NCBI GenBank assembly: GCA_030040515.1
Contig: JASHTO010000637.1
Coordinates: forward strand, 1 to 5,798
Length of the DNA stretch: 5,798 nt
DNA from: Terriglobia bacterium
GTDB lineage: Bacteria > Acidobacteriota > Terriglobia > UBA7540
Direction: 5' to 3'
In this document: positions 1-5,399 of the stretch, piece after piece
Numbering within the stretch: the stretch's first letter is position 1
How the letters are laid out: every line of letters starts with the position of its first letter
Notes under the pieces: generated by a model
The model's database searches: none
The model's input: the letters and a program-made list of their open reading frames with translations, nothing else
What the model was told of the DNA's origin: nothing
Translations under genes and position numbers: made by a program

Positions 1-146
1 GGATTTTCTGCGCTGCCGTGGCCGTCACGATTCTGGCCGGTGTTTACTTTTGGCGCCGAATCGGTGGGGTAACGGGGGACTGCATGGGCGCAACAAACCA
101 GATCGTCGAGGTAACGGTCTACTTTATGGGAGTTCTGCTGCGATGA
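1..146 (+). CDS. cobS: Cobalamin synthase CobS (adenosylcobinamide-GDP ribazoletransferase), C-terminal fragment
   Basis: This is the 3' end of a gene whose start lies left of the window. Reading from base 3, 47 codons are visible before the TGA at 144-146. CobS is an inner-membrane enzyme that joins alpha-ribazole or its 5'-phosphate to adenosyl-GDP-cobinamide, the step that completes the nucleotide loop. The fragment has a hydrophobic stretch (visible residues 1-16), then a WRRIGGVTGDCMGATNQ segment matching the conserved C-terminal GGxTGDxxGAxN signature of the family, then a last hydrophobic segment ending in LLR. The protein ends where the family normally ends, so only the 5' end is missing. 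The stop overlaps the bluB start (ATGA at 143-146), which implies translational coupling. The first bases of an alternative TTG-started reading of bluB (from base 50) fall inside this gene and are not coding in that frame. Confidence 0.9.
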   Translation, partial: IFCAAVAVTILAGVYFWRRIGGVTGDCMGATNQIVEVTVYFMGVLLR

Positions 147-823
147 ACACAAATCTGGCTGTTCCTCGCGAATTCACCGATGAGGAGAAAGAAGCCCTCT
201 ACAAGGCAATCTATCTTCGGCGGGATGTGCGGGAACATTTTCTCCACACTCCAATTCCGGAACCGGTCCTGCGGAGGGTGCTCGACGCCGCTCATCATGC
301 CGGGTCCGTAGGCTTCATGCAGCCGTGGACTTTTATCATCATTCGAAGCAGCGAGATCAAAGCTCAGGTTAAAGGGCTTTTCGACCAGGCCAACCAGGAG
401 GCGGCCCAGGTTTTCGAGGGTGAGAGGCACGATCTCTATTCGCGGCTGAAGCTGGAAGGTATTCTCGAGTCGCCCGTAAATATCTGTGTCACCTGCGATC
501 CAACCCGCAATGGCCCTCACGTTCTCGGCCGCCATACCGTTCCGCAAACGGACGTTTACAGCACCTGCTGCGCCATCCAGAATCTCTGGTTGGCGGCGCG
601 GGTGGAGGGCATTGGCGTTGGGTGGGTCAGTATTCTCGACTACACCGCGCTTCGCCGGCTGCTTGACGTTCCGGAGCACGTCATCCCGGTGGCATATCTC
701 TGCATGGGTTATGTTGATGAATTCCTGCCTCAGCCACAGTTAGAAAAAGTGGGATGGCTCCCACGCGCTTCCCTTGATGACGCGATCTTTTACGAGCGTT
801 GGGGGAAGGAAAATGCGGACTAA
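143..823 (+). CDS. bluB: 5,6-dimethylbenzimidazole synthase BluB
   Basis: A 226-residue flavin-destructase of the nitroreductase fold. It splits FMNH2 with O2 to make 5,6-dimethylbenzimidazole (DMB), the lower ligand of cobalamin. Family blocks are in order: YLRRDVREHF (24-33), GSVGFMQPW (54-62), LEGILESPVNICVTCD (104-119), GRHTVPQTDVYSTCCAIQNLWLAAR (129-153), GIGVGWVSI (156-164) and PVAYLCMGYVDEF (near the C-terminus). Asp28 and Ser163 fall where the functionally important Asp32 and Ser167 of the Sinorhizobium meliloti enzyme would lie, with a constant offset of four. Length is normal for the family. The ATG at 143 is chosen over an upstream in-frame TTG at 50 because it starts the family-length protein, overlaps the cobS stop as ATGA, and has GGGAG at 128-132 about ten bases upstream. 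BluB requires oxygen, so the host makes DMB aerobically. The TAA stop at 821-823 lies on the edge of the palindromic element. Confidence 0.96.
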   Translation: MNTNLAVPREFTDEEKEALYKAIYLRRDVREHFLHTPIPEPVLRRVLDAAHHAGSVGFMQPWTFIIIRSSEIKAQVKGLFDQANQEAAQVFEGERHDLYSRLKLEGILESPVNICVTCDPTRNGPHVLGRHTVPQTDVYSTCCAIQNLWLAARVEGIGVGWVSILDYTALRRLLDVPEHVIPVAYLCMGYVDEFLPQPQLEKVGWLPRASLDDAIFYERWGKENAD

Positions 824-1005
824 GTTGGCCACACAAAATAACGCGCTTCATTGTGCGGCACGCCGGGGTAGCCACGGTCAACTCGCAGCGCGGGTTGACC
901 GTGGGCTTGTCCACGACTCGCGAACCCACGGTCAGAAAAGCCTTGACCGTGGCTACCCACGCCCCTGAGCATGGATTATGCGCATTATTTTGTGTGGCCA
1001 ACTTA
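821..1005. mobile_element. Non-coding palindromic, MITE-like element between bluB and cobC
   Basis: The two ends, 821-846 and 980-1005, are inverted copies of each other over 26 bases with a single mismatch (842 against 984). Both arms end in TA, so the element proper can be read as 823-1003 (181 bp, beginning AGTTGGCC and ending GGCCAACT) flanked by a TA duplication, as left by IS630/Tc1-mariner type transposases. Inside are further inverted repeats: a perfect 16-bp pair at 866-881 and 943-958, and a 10-bp pair at 896-905 and 925-934. No transposase is encoded, and the short ORFs inside it show no protein-like character. If the element plus one TA is removed, bluB ends in TAG and the gap to the next gene's GTG shrinks to 13 bases, in keeping with the compact operon. 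It could equally be a REP/BIME-type repeat. The origin is inferred; the symmetry is seen directly. Confidence 0.8.
866..958. repeat. Nested internal inverted repeats with potential large hairpin
   Basis: GGGTAGCCACGGTCAA at 866-881 is exactly complementary to TTGACCGTGGCTACCC at 943-958. Inside it TGACCGTGGG (896-905) is complementary to CCCACGGTCA (925-934). The core TTGACCGTGG is therefore also present as a direct repeat (895-904 and 943-952), and its complement occurs twice. In the cobS-bluB-cobC mRNA, this core plus the 26-base outer arms could fold into a long stem spanning the whole spacer. It has no T-run of a classical terminator. It may stabilise or attenuate the transcript, but no function can be read from the sequence. 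Confidence 0.75.
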
Positions 1006-1019
1006 GCGGCCCGGCTGAT

Positions 1020-1604
1020 GTGTGCCGCCTGATCTGGGTTCGACATGCGCGACCGGAAGGGGCAGGTTTATTTCTCGGACAAAGCGATGTGCCGCTCTCA
1101 CGCTTCGGGCGGCGGCAAATTCCTCGCTTGGTGGAGAAAGTTTCACTCTATCCAGCCCAAGCGGTGTACACGAGTGACCTGCTGCGAGCCGTGGCGACGG
1201 CGAAGGCAATTTCGAGATCCCTGAAAACCGAAGCGGCGTGCCGGCCAGGATTGCGGGAAATTCAGCTTGGCCGCTGGGAGGGGCTGTCGTGGGCGGAAAT
1301 CGCCGAACGCTTTCCCGAGGCGGCGCGCCGATGGATGAAGAACTTTCCCCGGAAGCCGGCGCCGGGAGGCGAGGAATTTCGCATCTTCAAAGCTCGCGTG
1401 CGACATGAGTTGCGAGAGATTATCGCGGCTCACCGCGGCGGATGCGCCGTGGTGGTTACGCACGCCGGGGTGATTCGGCTCGCCCTCGCTGATGCCCTCG
1501 GGATGCCGGATCGATATCTTTCGCGCGTTCATCACGATTTTGGCGGCATGACCATCATCGATTACTTTTCGCGCGGTGCGATGGTGCACTGCGTGAATGT
1601 TTGA
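1020..1604 (+). CDS. cobC: Alpha-ribazole phosphatase, histidine phosphatase superfamily (CobC-type)
   Basis: A 194-residue phosphoglycerate-mutase-like phosphatase. The fold and genes around it (cobS, bluB, cbiB) point to removal of the 5' phosphate from alpha-ribazole-5'-phosphate or adenosylcobalamin-5'-phosphate. The catalytic motif is RHA at 8-10 (the usual form is RHG), with His9 as the phospho-acceptor. The other pocket residues are Arg56 in YTSDLLRA, Glu80 and Glu87 in LREIQLGRWEG, and His148 in VVVTHAGVIR. The LGQSDVPLS (19-27) and PGGEEF (115-120) blocks are typical of CobC/GpmB-like members. The GTG at 1020 puts the RLIWVRHA strand at the N-terminus as in the family. An in-frame ATG at 978 would add 14 residues, nine of them wholly encoded by the right arm of the palindromic element. 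Neither start has a clear ribosome binding site. Substrate assignment rests on context; a general phosphatase cannot be excluded from sequence alone. Confidence 0.88.
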   Translation: MCRLIWVRHARPEGAGLFLGQSDVPLSRFGRRQIPRLVEKVSLYPAQAVYTSDLLRAVATAKAISRSLKTEAACRPGLREIQLGRWEGLSWAEIAERFPEAARRWMKNFPRKPAPGGEEFRIFKARVRHELREIIAAHRGGCAVVVTHAGVIRLALADALGMPDRYLSRVHHDFGGMTIIDYFSRGAMVHCVNV

Positions 1605-1702
1605 CACTCATTGCTTGAATGTTCCGACTTGTTGTGCAGGATCGAATCTAAGCAACAGTCTACGCGGTAGGCCCAAAAGGCCGATTTGCAATTCCAGAAC
1701 GG
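1605..1702 (+). other. Spacer between cobC and the riboswitch; presumed promoter region
   Basis: No coding region is seen here. A promoter for the riboswitch-receptor transcript would be expected here or just upstream. TTGACA at 1601-1606 overlaps the cobC stop and would be a perfect -35 box, but no good -10 hexamer follows at 16-18 bases. AATCTA at 1645-1650 is a weak -10 candidate with only a poor -35 (TTCCGA at 1622-1627). A short GGCC-CAAAA-GGCC hairpin sits at 1670-1682 without a T-run. The promoter therefore cannot be placed by eye. Confidence 0.4.
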
Positions 1703-1873
1703 CAGGAAATCAAGGACGAGATGAACGGGAAGCGCGGTGAAAATCCGCCACTGCCCCGCAACTGTAAGCGACGGTAGCAGCCTGAGGTTCGCCACTGCCC
1801 GCCAGGGTGGGAAGGCGCAGGCAATGCAGAAGTCGTCGCGAGTCAGGAGACCGGTCTCGTCCACATTTACCTG
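1703..1873 (+). promoter_or_regulatory. Cobalamin riboswitch (B12 element)
   Basis: All main conserved blocks of the adenosylcobalamin-type riboswitch appear in order: GGGAA (1727-1731), GGTG (1736-1739) with TCC (1744-1746), CTGCCCCGCAACTGTAA (1751-1767), GCCACTG (1791-1797) with GGGTGGGAAGGC (1805-1816), and the B12 box GCGAGTCAGGAGACC (1838-1852). A closing helix can be drawn: 1714-1721 pairs perfectly with 1855-1862, and after a small internal loop 1703-1710 pairs with 1865-1873 with one bulged base. It lies in the leader of the TonB receptor gene. In this family ligand binding lowers expression, so B12 should repress the receptor and the genes after it. No hairpin followed by a T-run is seen before the start codon, so control is probably at translation initiation. 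The outer boundaries are my estimate from the pairing. Confidence 0.95.
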
Positions 1874-1906
1874 AGTCCACTCTTTCGAGGGAAAAAGGAG
1901 GACATT
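1874..1906 (+). promoter_or_regulatory. Expression platform and Shine-Dalgarno site of the receptor gene
   Basis: AAGGAGG at 1895-1901 is a strong ribosome binding site, five bases before the GTG at 1907, and it fixes that start. Only about 20 bases separate it from the riboswitch closing helix. The P1 strand TCGTCC (1857-1862) could pair with GGAGGA (1897-1902) with one mismatch, and CCTGA (1870-1874) could pair with TCAGG (1843-1847) of the B12 box. Either could form the alternative fold that hides or frees the site. Both pairings are drawn by eye and unproven. A weak four-pair stem with a TTCG loop (1880-1891) is also present. Confidence 0.6.
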
Positions 1907-4369
1907 GTGTACGACACACTTCACTCAACGTTTCGAACTCTGCTTTCAACATTGTTATTCCTATGGTCCGTTTCGATTGCCTGGGCCGGTGCTGCCGGGA
2001 CGATTACGGGCAAGATCGTTGATCCGGTGGGAGCGGCCGTCCCCAAAGCGAAGGTCACATTGCTTCATCAGGGGACTGCCATCCAAGTCACTGAGGCGGA
2101 CAGCGAAGGAGCATTTGCGTTCTCCACCGTGGAGCCCGGCCAGTACGTCGTTCGCGCCGAAGCACCGGGTTTCAGCAGCCAGGTAAGTCCACAGCTTGAG
2201 GTGACAGGAACGCGGACGGTAAACGTCGAGCTCGTGCTTCAGATTGGCACGCTGCGCCAGCAAATTGTCGTTTCTGACACAGGGACCAGTCTGCCGGAGT
2301 CACAGGTGGGAGCCTCCGTGACGGTTTTGGATCAATCGGAGTTGAGCGCCTTTAACAAGCTCGACCTGCTTGACGTGCTCCGGCAGGTGCCGGGCCTCGC
2401 GGTGGTACAGACGGGGGAGCGGGGCGGCACGACTTCAATCTTCGCGCGCGGCGGCAACAGTGAATTCAACAAAGTGCTGATTGACGGCATTCCGGCCAAC
2501 GACATTGGCGGAGCGGTGGAGTTCGCCAATCTTTCCGCGAGCGGCGCGGACGAAGTGGAAGTGTTCCGCGGAGCCAACAGCGTTCTCTACGGCGCCGACG
2601 CTTTGGGAAGCGTGGTCCAAATTACCACTCGCCGCGGTACGACTCCGCTACCTGAGATGACATACGCCGTTGACGGCGGAAACTTCAACACTCTGCGTCA
2701 GGAAACTTCCCTTGGGGGCATTTTCCACCAGTTCGATTATTTCGGCGACTTCATGGACTTTCAGACCCAAAACAGTCTGCCGAACAATAGCTTCCACAAC
2801 GAAACCCTTTCGGCAAATTTTGGATGGAAAGCAAATCAAAAGACGGATCTGCGCTTCACGCTTCGCCACACAGGCACCGCCTTGGGTGATTCCAATGCTC
2901 TGGCCTTTTACGGCCTTCCCGATGATGCTTTTCAACGCGAGCGTGACACGTACATGGGGATCAAGGTGCAGAACCAGACCACTTCCCAGTGGCGGAATTC
3001 CCTGCAAATCACCTCGACGCAGCTTCGTTACAGCTACGACGAGCCCGAACCGGTTGGCGCACCCTATCTGGGCAACTACATCGGTGATCCGGTCAACATT
3101 TGCGGCGCGAACGGATATTGCACCAGTGGCCAGGCGATTCTCGATTACGGGGTCGCGAATGGCGGCATCTATCCCAACCTCTTCAATTCCCATACCGCCG
3201 TGCAATCCCTCTACGCGCTGTCGAGTTACGACTTCAAGCCGGATTTCAGCGGCAGCGCAGGCTTTTGGTACGACCACGAGAGCGGTTACACCAACTCGGA
3301 TGGCTCTCTGACACCGACCAGCCGCAATAATGTTGGCGGATTCCTGGAAGCTCACGGCAGCCTCGGCCACCGTGCCTTCGCCACGGCAGGCGTGGGTCTT
3401 GAAGACAATGCCGTCTACGGCTTTGCCGCCACGCCGCGGGTTTCCGCCGCCTACTACGTGCGGCGGCCGGCTTCGAACTCATTCTTCAATGGCACGAAGC
3501 TACGCTTCAACTTCGGCATAGGGATCGACGAGCCGAGCATTCTCGATCAAAGTTTGTCGCTCTACAATCTGCTCCAGACGCTTCCGAACGGGTCGCAGCT
3601 TATTTCCCAATACCATGTCGCGCCGATGGGGCCTGAGCGCAGCCGGGACTTTGATTGGGGGCTCGAGCAGTTTCTGGCGAATGGCAGGGTGCGCGTTGGG
3701 CTCACGGGCTTTCACGAGAACTTTTATGACTTGATTGCCTACGTGTCCAACAATCTGCTTCCCGAACTCGGTGTGCCGGCGTCCGTCGCTGCTGTGGTAC
3801 CGTTCGGCGCTTCGATCAATTCGGACTCTTACCGCAGCCTGGGGACGGAAGTGGAATTGGAGGCCCGTCTCGACAACAAATTGCGACTGCAAGGGAATTA
3901 CACGTACACCGATGCCGTCGTGACGCAATCATTCGCAAGCAGCGCCCAGACGCCCGCCTTCAATCCCGCGTTTCCGAACATTGCAATCGGAATCTATTCG
4001 CCGCTGATTGGGGGACGGCCTTTCAGGGTGCCGCACAATTCCGGCAACCTGGCGCTCATCTATTCCAGACGGCGCTTCGGGCTCGGGGCAACGGGTTATT
4101 TCGTGAGCCGGTCGGATGACAGCACCTATCTGACGGATGAAAACTACGGGGACACGCTGATTTTGCCCAACCGCAACCTGCTGAACGCCTATCAGCTCGT
4201 AGATTGGAGCGGGTGGTTTGATGTCCATCGCGGGGTCACCTTCTACGCCAGCATCGGTAATCTTCTGGATGAGCATTACGAGGGTGCGTTCGGCTATCCC
4301 GCTCTGCCGCTCAACTTCCGCGCGGGAATGAAATTCACGATTGGCGGTGAGGGATGGAGGAGGAAATGA
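1907..4369 (+). CDS. btuB: TonB-dependent outer-membrane receptor, BtuB-like cobalamin transporter with N-terminal carboxypeptidase-regulatory-like domain
   Basis: An 820-residue outer-membrane receptor, predicted to import corrinoids using TonB energy. Residues 1-27 look like a signal peptide, with hydrophobic core 12-24 and likely cleavage after Ala-Trp-Ala27. Residues 31-111 resemble a carboxypeptidase-regulatory-like beta-sandwich (GTITGKIVDPVG, DSEGAFAF, EPGQYVVRAEAPGF). QQIVVSDTG (118-126) is a plausible TonB box. The plug spans about 135-245, with LDLLDVLRQVPGLAVVQ, IFARGGNSEFNKVLIDGIP, DEVEVFRGANSVLYGADALGSVVQI. The barrel fills the rest and ends in NLLDEHYEGAFGYPALPLNFRAGMKFTIGG, plus a short charged tail. 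It is longer than Escherichia coli BtuB mainly because of the N-terminal domain. The cobalamin riboswitch ahead of it and the cobalamin genes around it support corrinoid as the substrate; the protein sequence alone would only give a TonB receptor. Cys399 and Cys405, six apart in a likely surface loop, could form a disulfide. Confidence 0.93.
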   Translation: MYDTLHSTFRTLLSTLLFLWSVSIAWAGAAGTITGKIVDPVGAAVPKAKVTLLHQGTAIQVTEADSEGAFAFSTVEPGQYVVRAEAPGFSSQVSPQLEVTGTRTVNVELVLQIGTLRQQIVVSDTGTSLPESQVGASVTVLDQSELSAFNKLDLLDVLRQVPGLAVVQTGERGGTTSIFARGGNSEFNKVLIDGIPANDIGGAVEFANLSASGADEVEVFRGANSVLYGADALGSVVQITTRRGTTPLPEMTYAVDGGNFNTLRQETSLGGIFHQFDYFGDFMDFQTQNSLPNNSFHNETLSANFGWKANQKTDLRFTLRHTGTALGDSNALAFYGLPDDAFQRERDTYMGIKVQNQTTSQWRNSLQITSTQLRYSYDEPEPVGAPYLGNYIGDPVNICGANGYCTSGQAILDYGVANGGIYPNLFNSHTAVQSLYALSSYDFKPDFSGSAGFWYDHESGYTNSDGSLTPTSRNNVGGFLEAHGSLGHRAFATAGVGLEDNAVYGFAATPRVSAAYYVRRPASNSFFNGTKLRFNFGIGIDEPSILDQSLSLYNLLQTLPNGSQLISQYHVAPMGPERSRDFDWGLEQFLANGRVRVGLTGFHENFYDLIAYVSNNLLPELGVPASVAAVVPFGASINSDSYRSLGTEVELEARLDNKLRLQGNYTYTDAVVTQSFASSAQTPAFNPAFPNIAIGIYSPLIGGRPFRVPHNSGNLALIYSRRRFGLGATGYFVSRSDDSTYLTDENYGDTLILPNRNLLNAYQLVDWSGWFDVHRGVTFYASIGNLLDEHYEGAFGYPALPLNFRAGMKFTIGGEGWRRK

Positions 4370-4437
4370 ACGACCGTCCTCAGGGAAAGGGAGATACATC
4401 CCCCCGACATTGTCGCGTGGTTGAGGACCTGTGGTGA
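4366..4437 (+). CDS. Possible 23-residue linker ORF coupling btuB to cbiB
   Basis: A short ORF starts with ATG at 4366, overlapping the btuB stop as ATGA, and ends with TGA at 4435-4437, overlapping a GTG start of cbiB at 4434 as GTGA. It is preceded by GGAGGAGG at 4356-4363, a near-ideal ribosome binding site whose first GGAGG lies five bases from the ATG. The encoded peptide (MNDRPQGKGDTSPRHCRVVE, then DLW) is polar and matches no family I recognise. It exactly fills what would otherwise be a 61-64 base gap. The likeliest role is to carry ribosomes from btuB to cbiB rather than to make a functional peptide. It may also be the degraded remnant of a gene, or chance. Confidence 0.4.
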   Translation: MNDRPQGKGDTSPRHCRVVEDLW

Positions 4438-5399
4438 CGGCCGTTCAAATCCTGCTGGCGTATGCCACCGACTTATGTTGCGGTGATCCGCGGTGGCTGC
4501 CGCACCCGGTTCGGCTTATAGGCTTTGTTGCCGCCTCTGCCGAAAAACTATGCAGGAAAATGGGAAGCTCCCCGTCCGCGATGCTGGTGCTCGGATCCCT
4601 TGTTGCCCTCGTGATTCCGGCAGGCGCGGCAGTCACCACGTGGTTTTTGCTCAAGGAAATTTCCCGCGTTTCCGCCTGGGCGGGATGGAGCGTGGCCGTC
4701 GCGATCGCCTATACCACACTTTCCGCGCGGAGCCTTGATCAAGCTGCGCAAGGCGTGATCAATCGTCTCAAGCAAGCGAAGATTATCGAAGCTCGACGCG
4801 CGCTGGCGATGATCGTGGGACGCGACACTCAGAACTTGGATGAGCCGGAAATTGTGCGAGCCACCATCGAAACCGTCGCCGAGAACACTTCCGACGGCGT
4901 TGTGGCCCCGTTTTTCTACATGATGCTCGGGGGCGCGCCCGCCGCAGTCGCCTATAAAGCGATCAACACTCTCGATTCGATGTTCGGCTACAAGAACGAA
5001 CGCTATCTGTATTTTGGCCGCGCTTCCGCCCGGCTGGACGACGTGGCCAACTACTTGCCCGCGCGATTGACGGCGGTTCTGGTGACGGTCGGCGCGCTGC
5101 TTTCAGGTCTTTCCTGGAAAAACTCGATCCGCATTGTCCTGCGCGACGCTCGCTCGCAACCCAGCCCCAACGCCGGTTTTCCCGAGGCAGCCTACGCGGG
5201 AGCCCTGGGCATTCGCCTCGGCGGTGCCAATTCCTATGGAGGTCGTACGGTTCAGAAGTCCTACATCGGTGACGCTGGTCGGGAGTTAACCATCAAGCTG
5301 CAACCCGAAACACGACGGTTGCTTTACACGACGTCTCTGCTGGCCGTCGGCGTTTCCGTCGCAGGAATTGCCATCTTTCGCTGGATACGATGCATTTAA
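4434..5399 (+). CDS. cbiB: Adenosylcobinamide-phosphate synthase CbiB (CobD in the Pseudomonas naming)
   Basis: A 321-residue integral membrane protein that amidates adenosylcobyric acid with (R)-1-amino-2-propanol phosphate (or aminopropanol) to give adenosylcobinamide (phosphate). Family blocks are in order: DLCCGDPRWLPHPVRLIG (13-30), a hydrophobic helix pair around 50-95, ARSLDQAA (98-105), ARRALAMIVGRDT (120-132), ATIETVAENTSDGVVAPFFY (143-162), AYKAINTLDSMFGYKNERY (173-191), SARLDDVANYLPARL (198-212), SPNAGFPEAAYAGALG (from 244), and a C-terminal membrane helix about 302-318. Length is normal. Two adjacent GTG codons, 4431 and 4434, can start it. I prefer 4434 because TGAGGA at 4422-4427 is better spaced and because it overlaps the stop of the short upstream ORF. 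The next gene begins ten bases before this stop and makes this enzyme's amino-alcohol substrate. It should share the receptor's riboswitch control. Confidence 0.95.
   Translation: MTAVQILLAYATDLCCGDPRWLPHPVRLIGFVAASAEKLCRKMGSSPSAMLVLGSLVALVIPAGAAVTTWFLLKEISRVSAWAGWSVAVAIAYTTLSARSLDQAAQGVINRLKQAKIIEARRALAMIVGRDTQNLDEPEIVRATIETVAENTSDGVVAPFFYMMLGGAPAAVAYKAINTLDSMFGYKNERYLYFGRASARLDDVANYLPARLTAVLVTVGALLSGLSWKNSIRIVLRDARSQPSPNAGFPEAAYAGALGIRLGGANSYGGRTVQKSYIGDAGRELTIKLQPETRRLLYTTSLLAVGVSVAGIAIFRWIRCI

Noticed and set aside
50..142. In-frame upstream extension of bluB from a TTG at base 50
   Set aside because: The stretch is the cobS coding region in another frame; the family-length protein begins at ATG 143, which overlaps the cobS stop.
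119..679. 186-codon minus-strand open frame opposite bluB
   Set aside because: Shadow of bluB, whose conserved motifs explain the sequence; no ribosome binding site or family signature.
815..1009. GCGG on both sides of the element as a 4-bp target duplication
   Set aside because: On the left it is two bases away from where it should abut the element; the TA duplication fits both boundaries exactly.
774..1032. Short plus-strand open frames running through the palindromic element
   Set aside because: Their content comes from the inverted repeats themselves, and they show no protein-like features. Such frames may be annotated as hypothetical proteins but are best read as repeat translation.
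1601..1606. Perfect TTGACA as a -35 box of the receptor promoter
   Set aside because: No acceptable -10 hexamer is found 16-18 bases downstream, and the hexamer overlaps the cobC stop; kept only as a remark in the spacer entry.
1670..1682. GGCC-CAAAA-GGCC hairpin as a terminator after cobC
   Set aside because: Only four pairs and no following T-run; it does not meet the form of an intrinsic terminator.
1847..1858. Perfect 12-bp palindrome GAGACCGGTCTC as an operator
   Set aside because: It lies within the B12 box and the P1 strand of the riboswitch, whose conserved sequence accounts for it.
2648..3370. 240-codon open frame on the minus strand inside the receptor gene
   Set aside because: It is entirely antisense to a clearly conserved plug/barrel coding region and its translation looks like no known protein; long antisense frames are common at this GC content.
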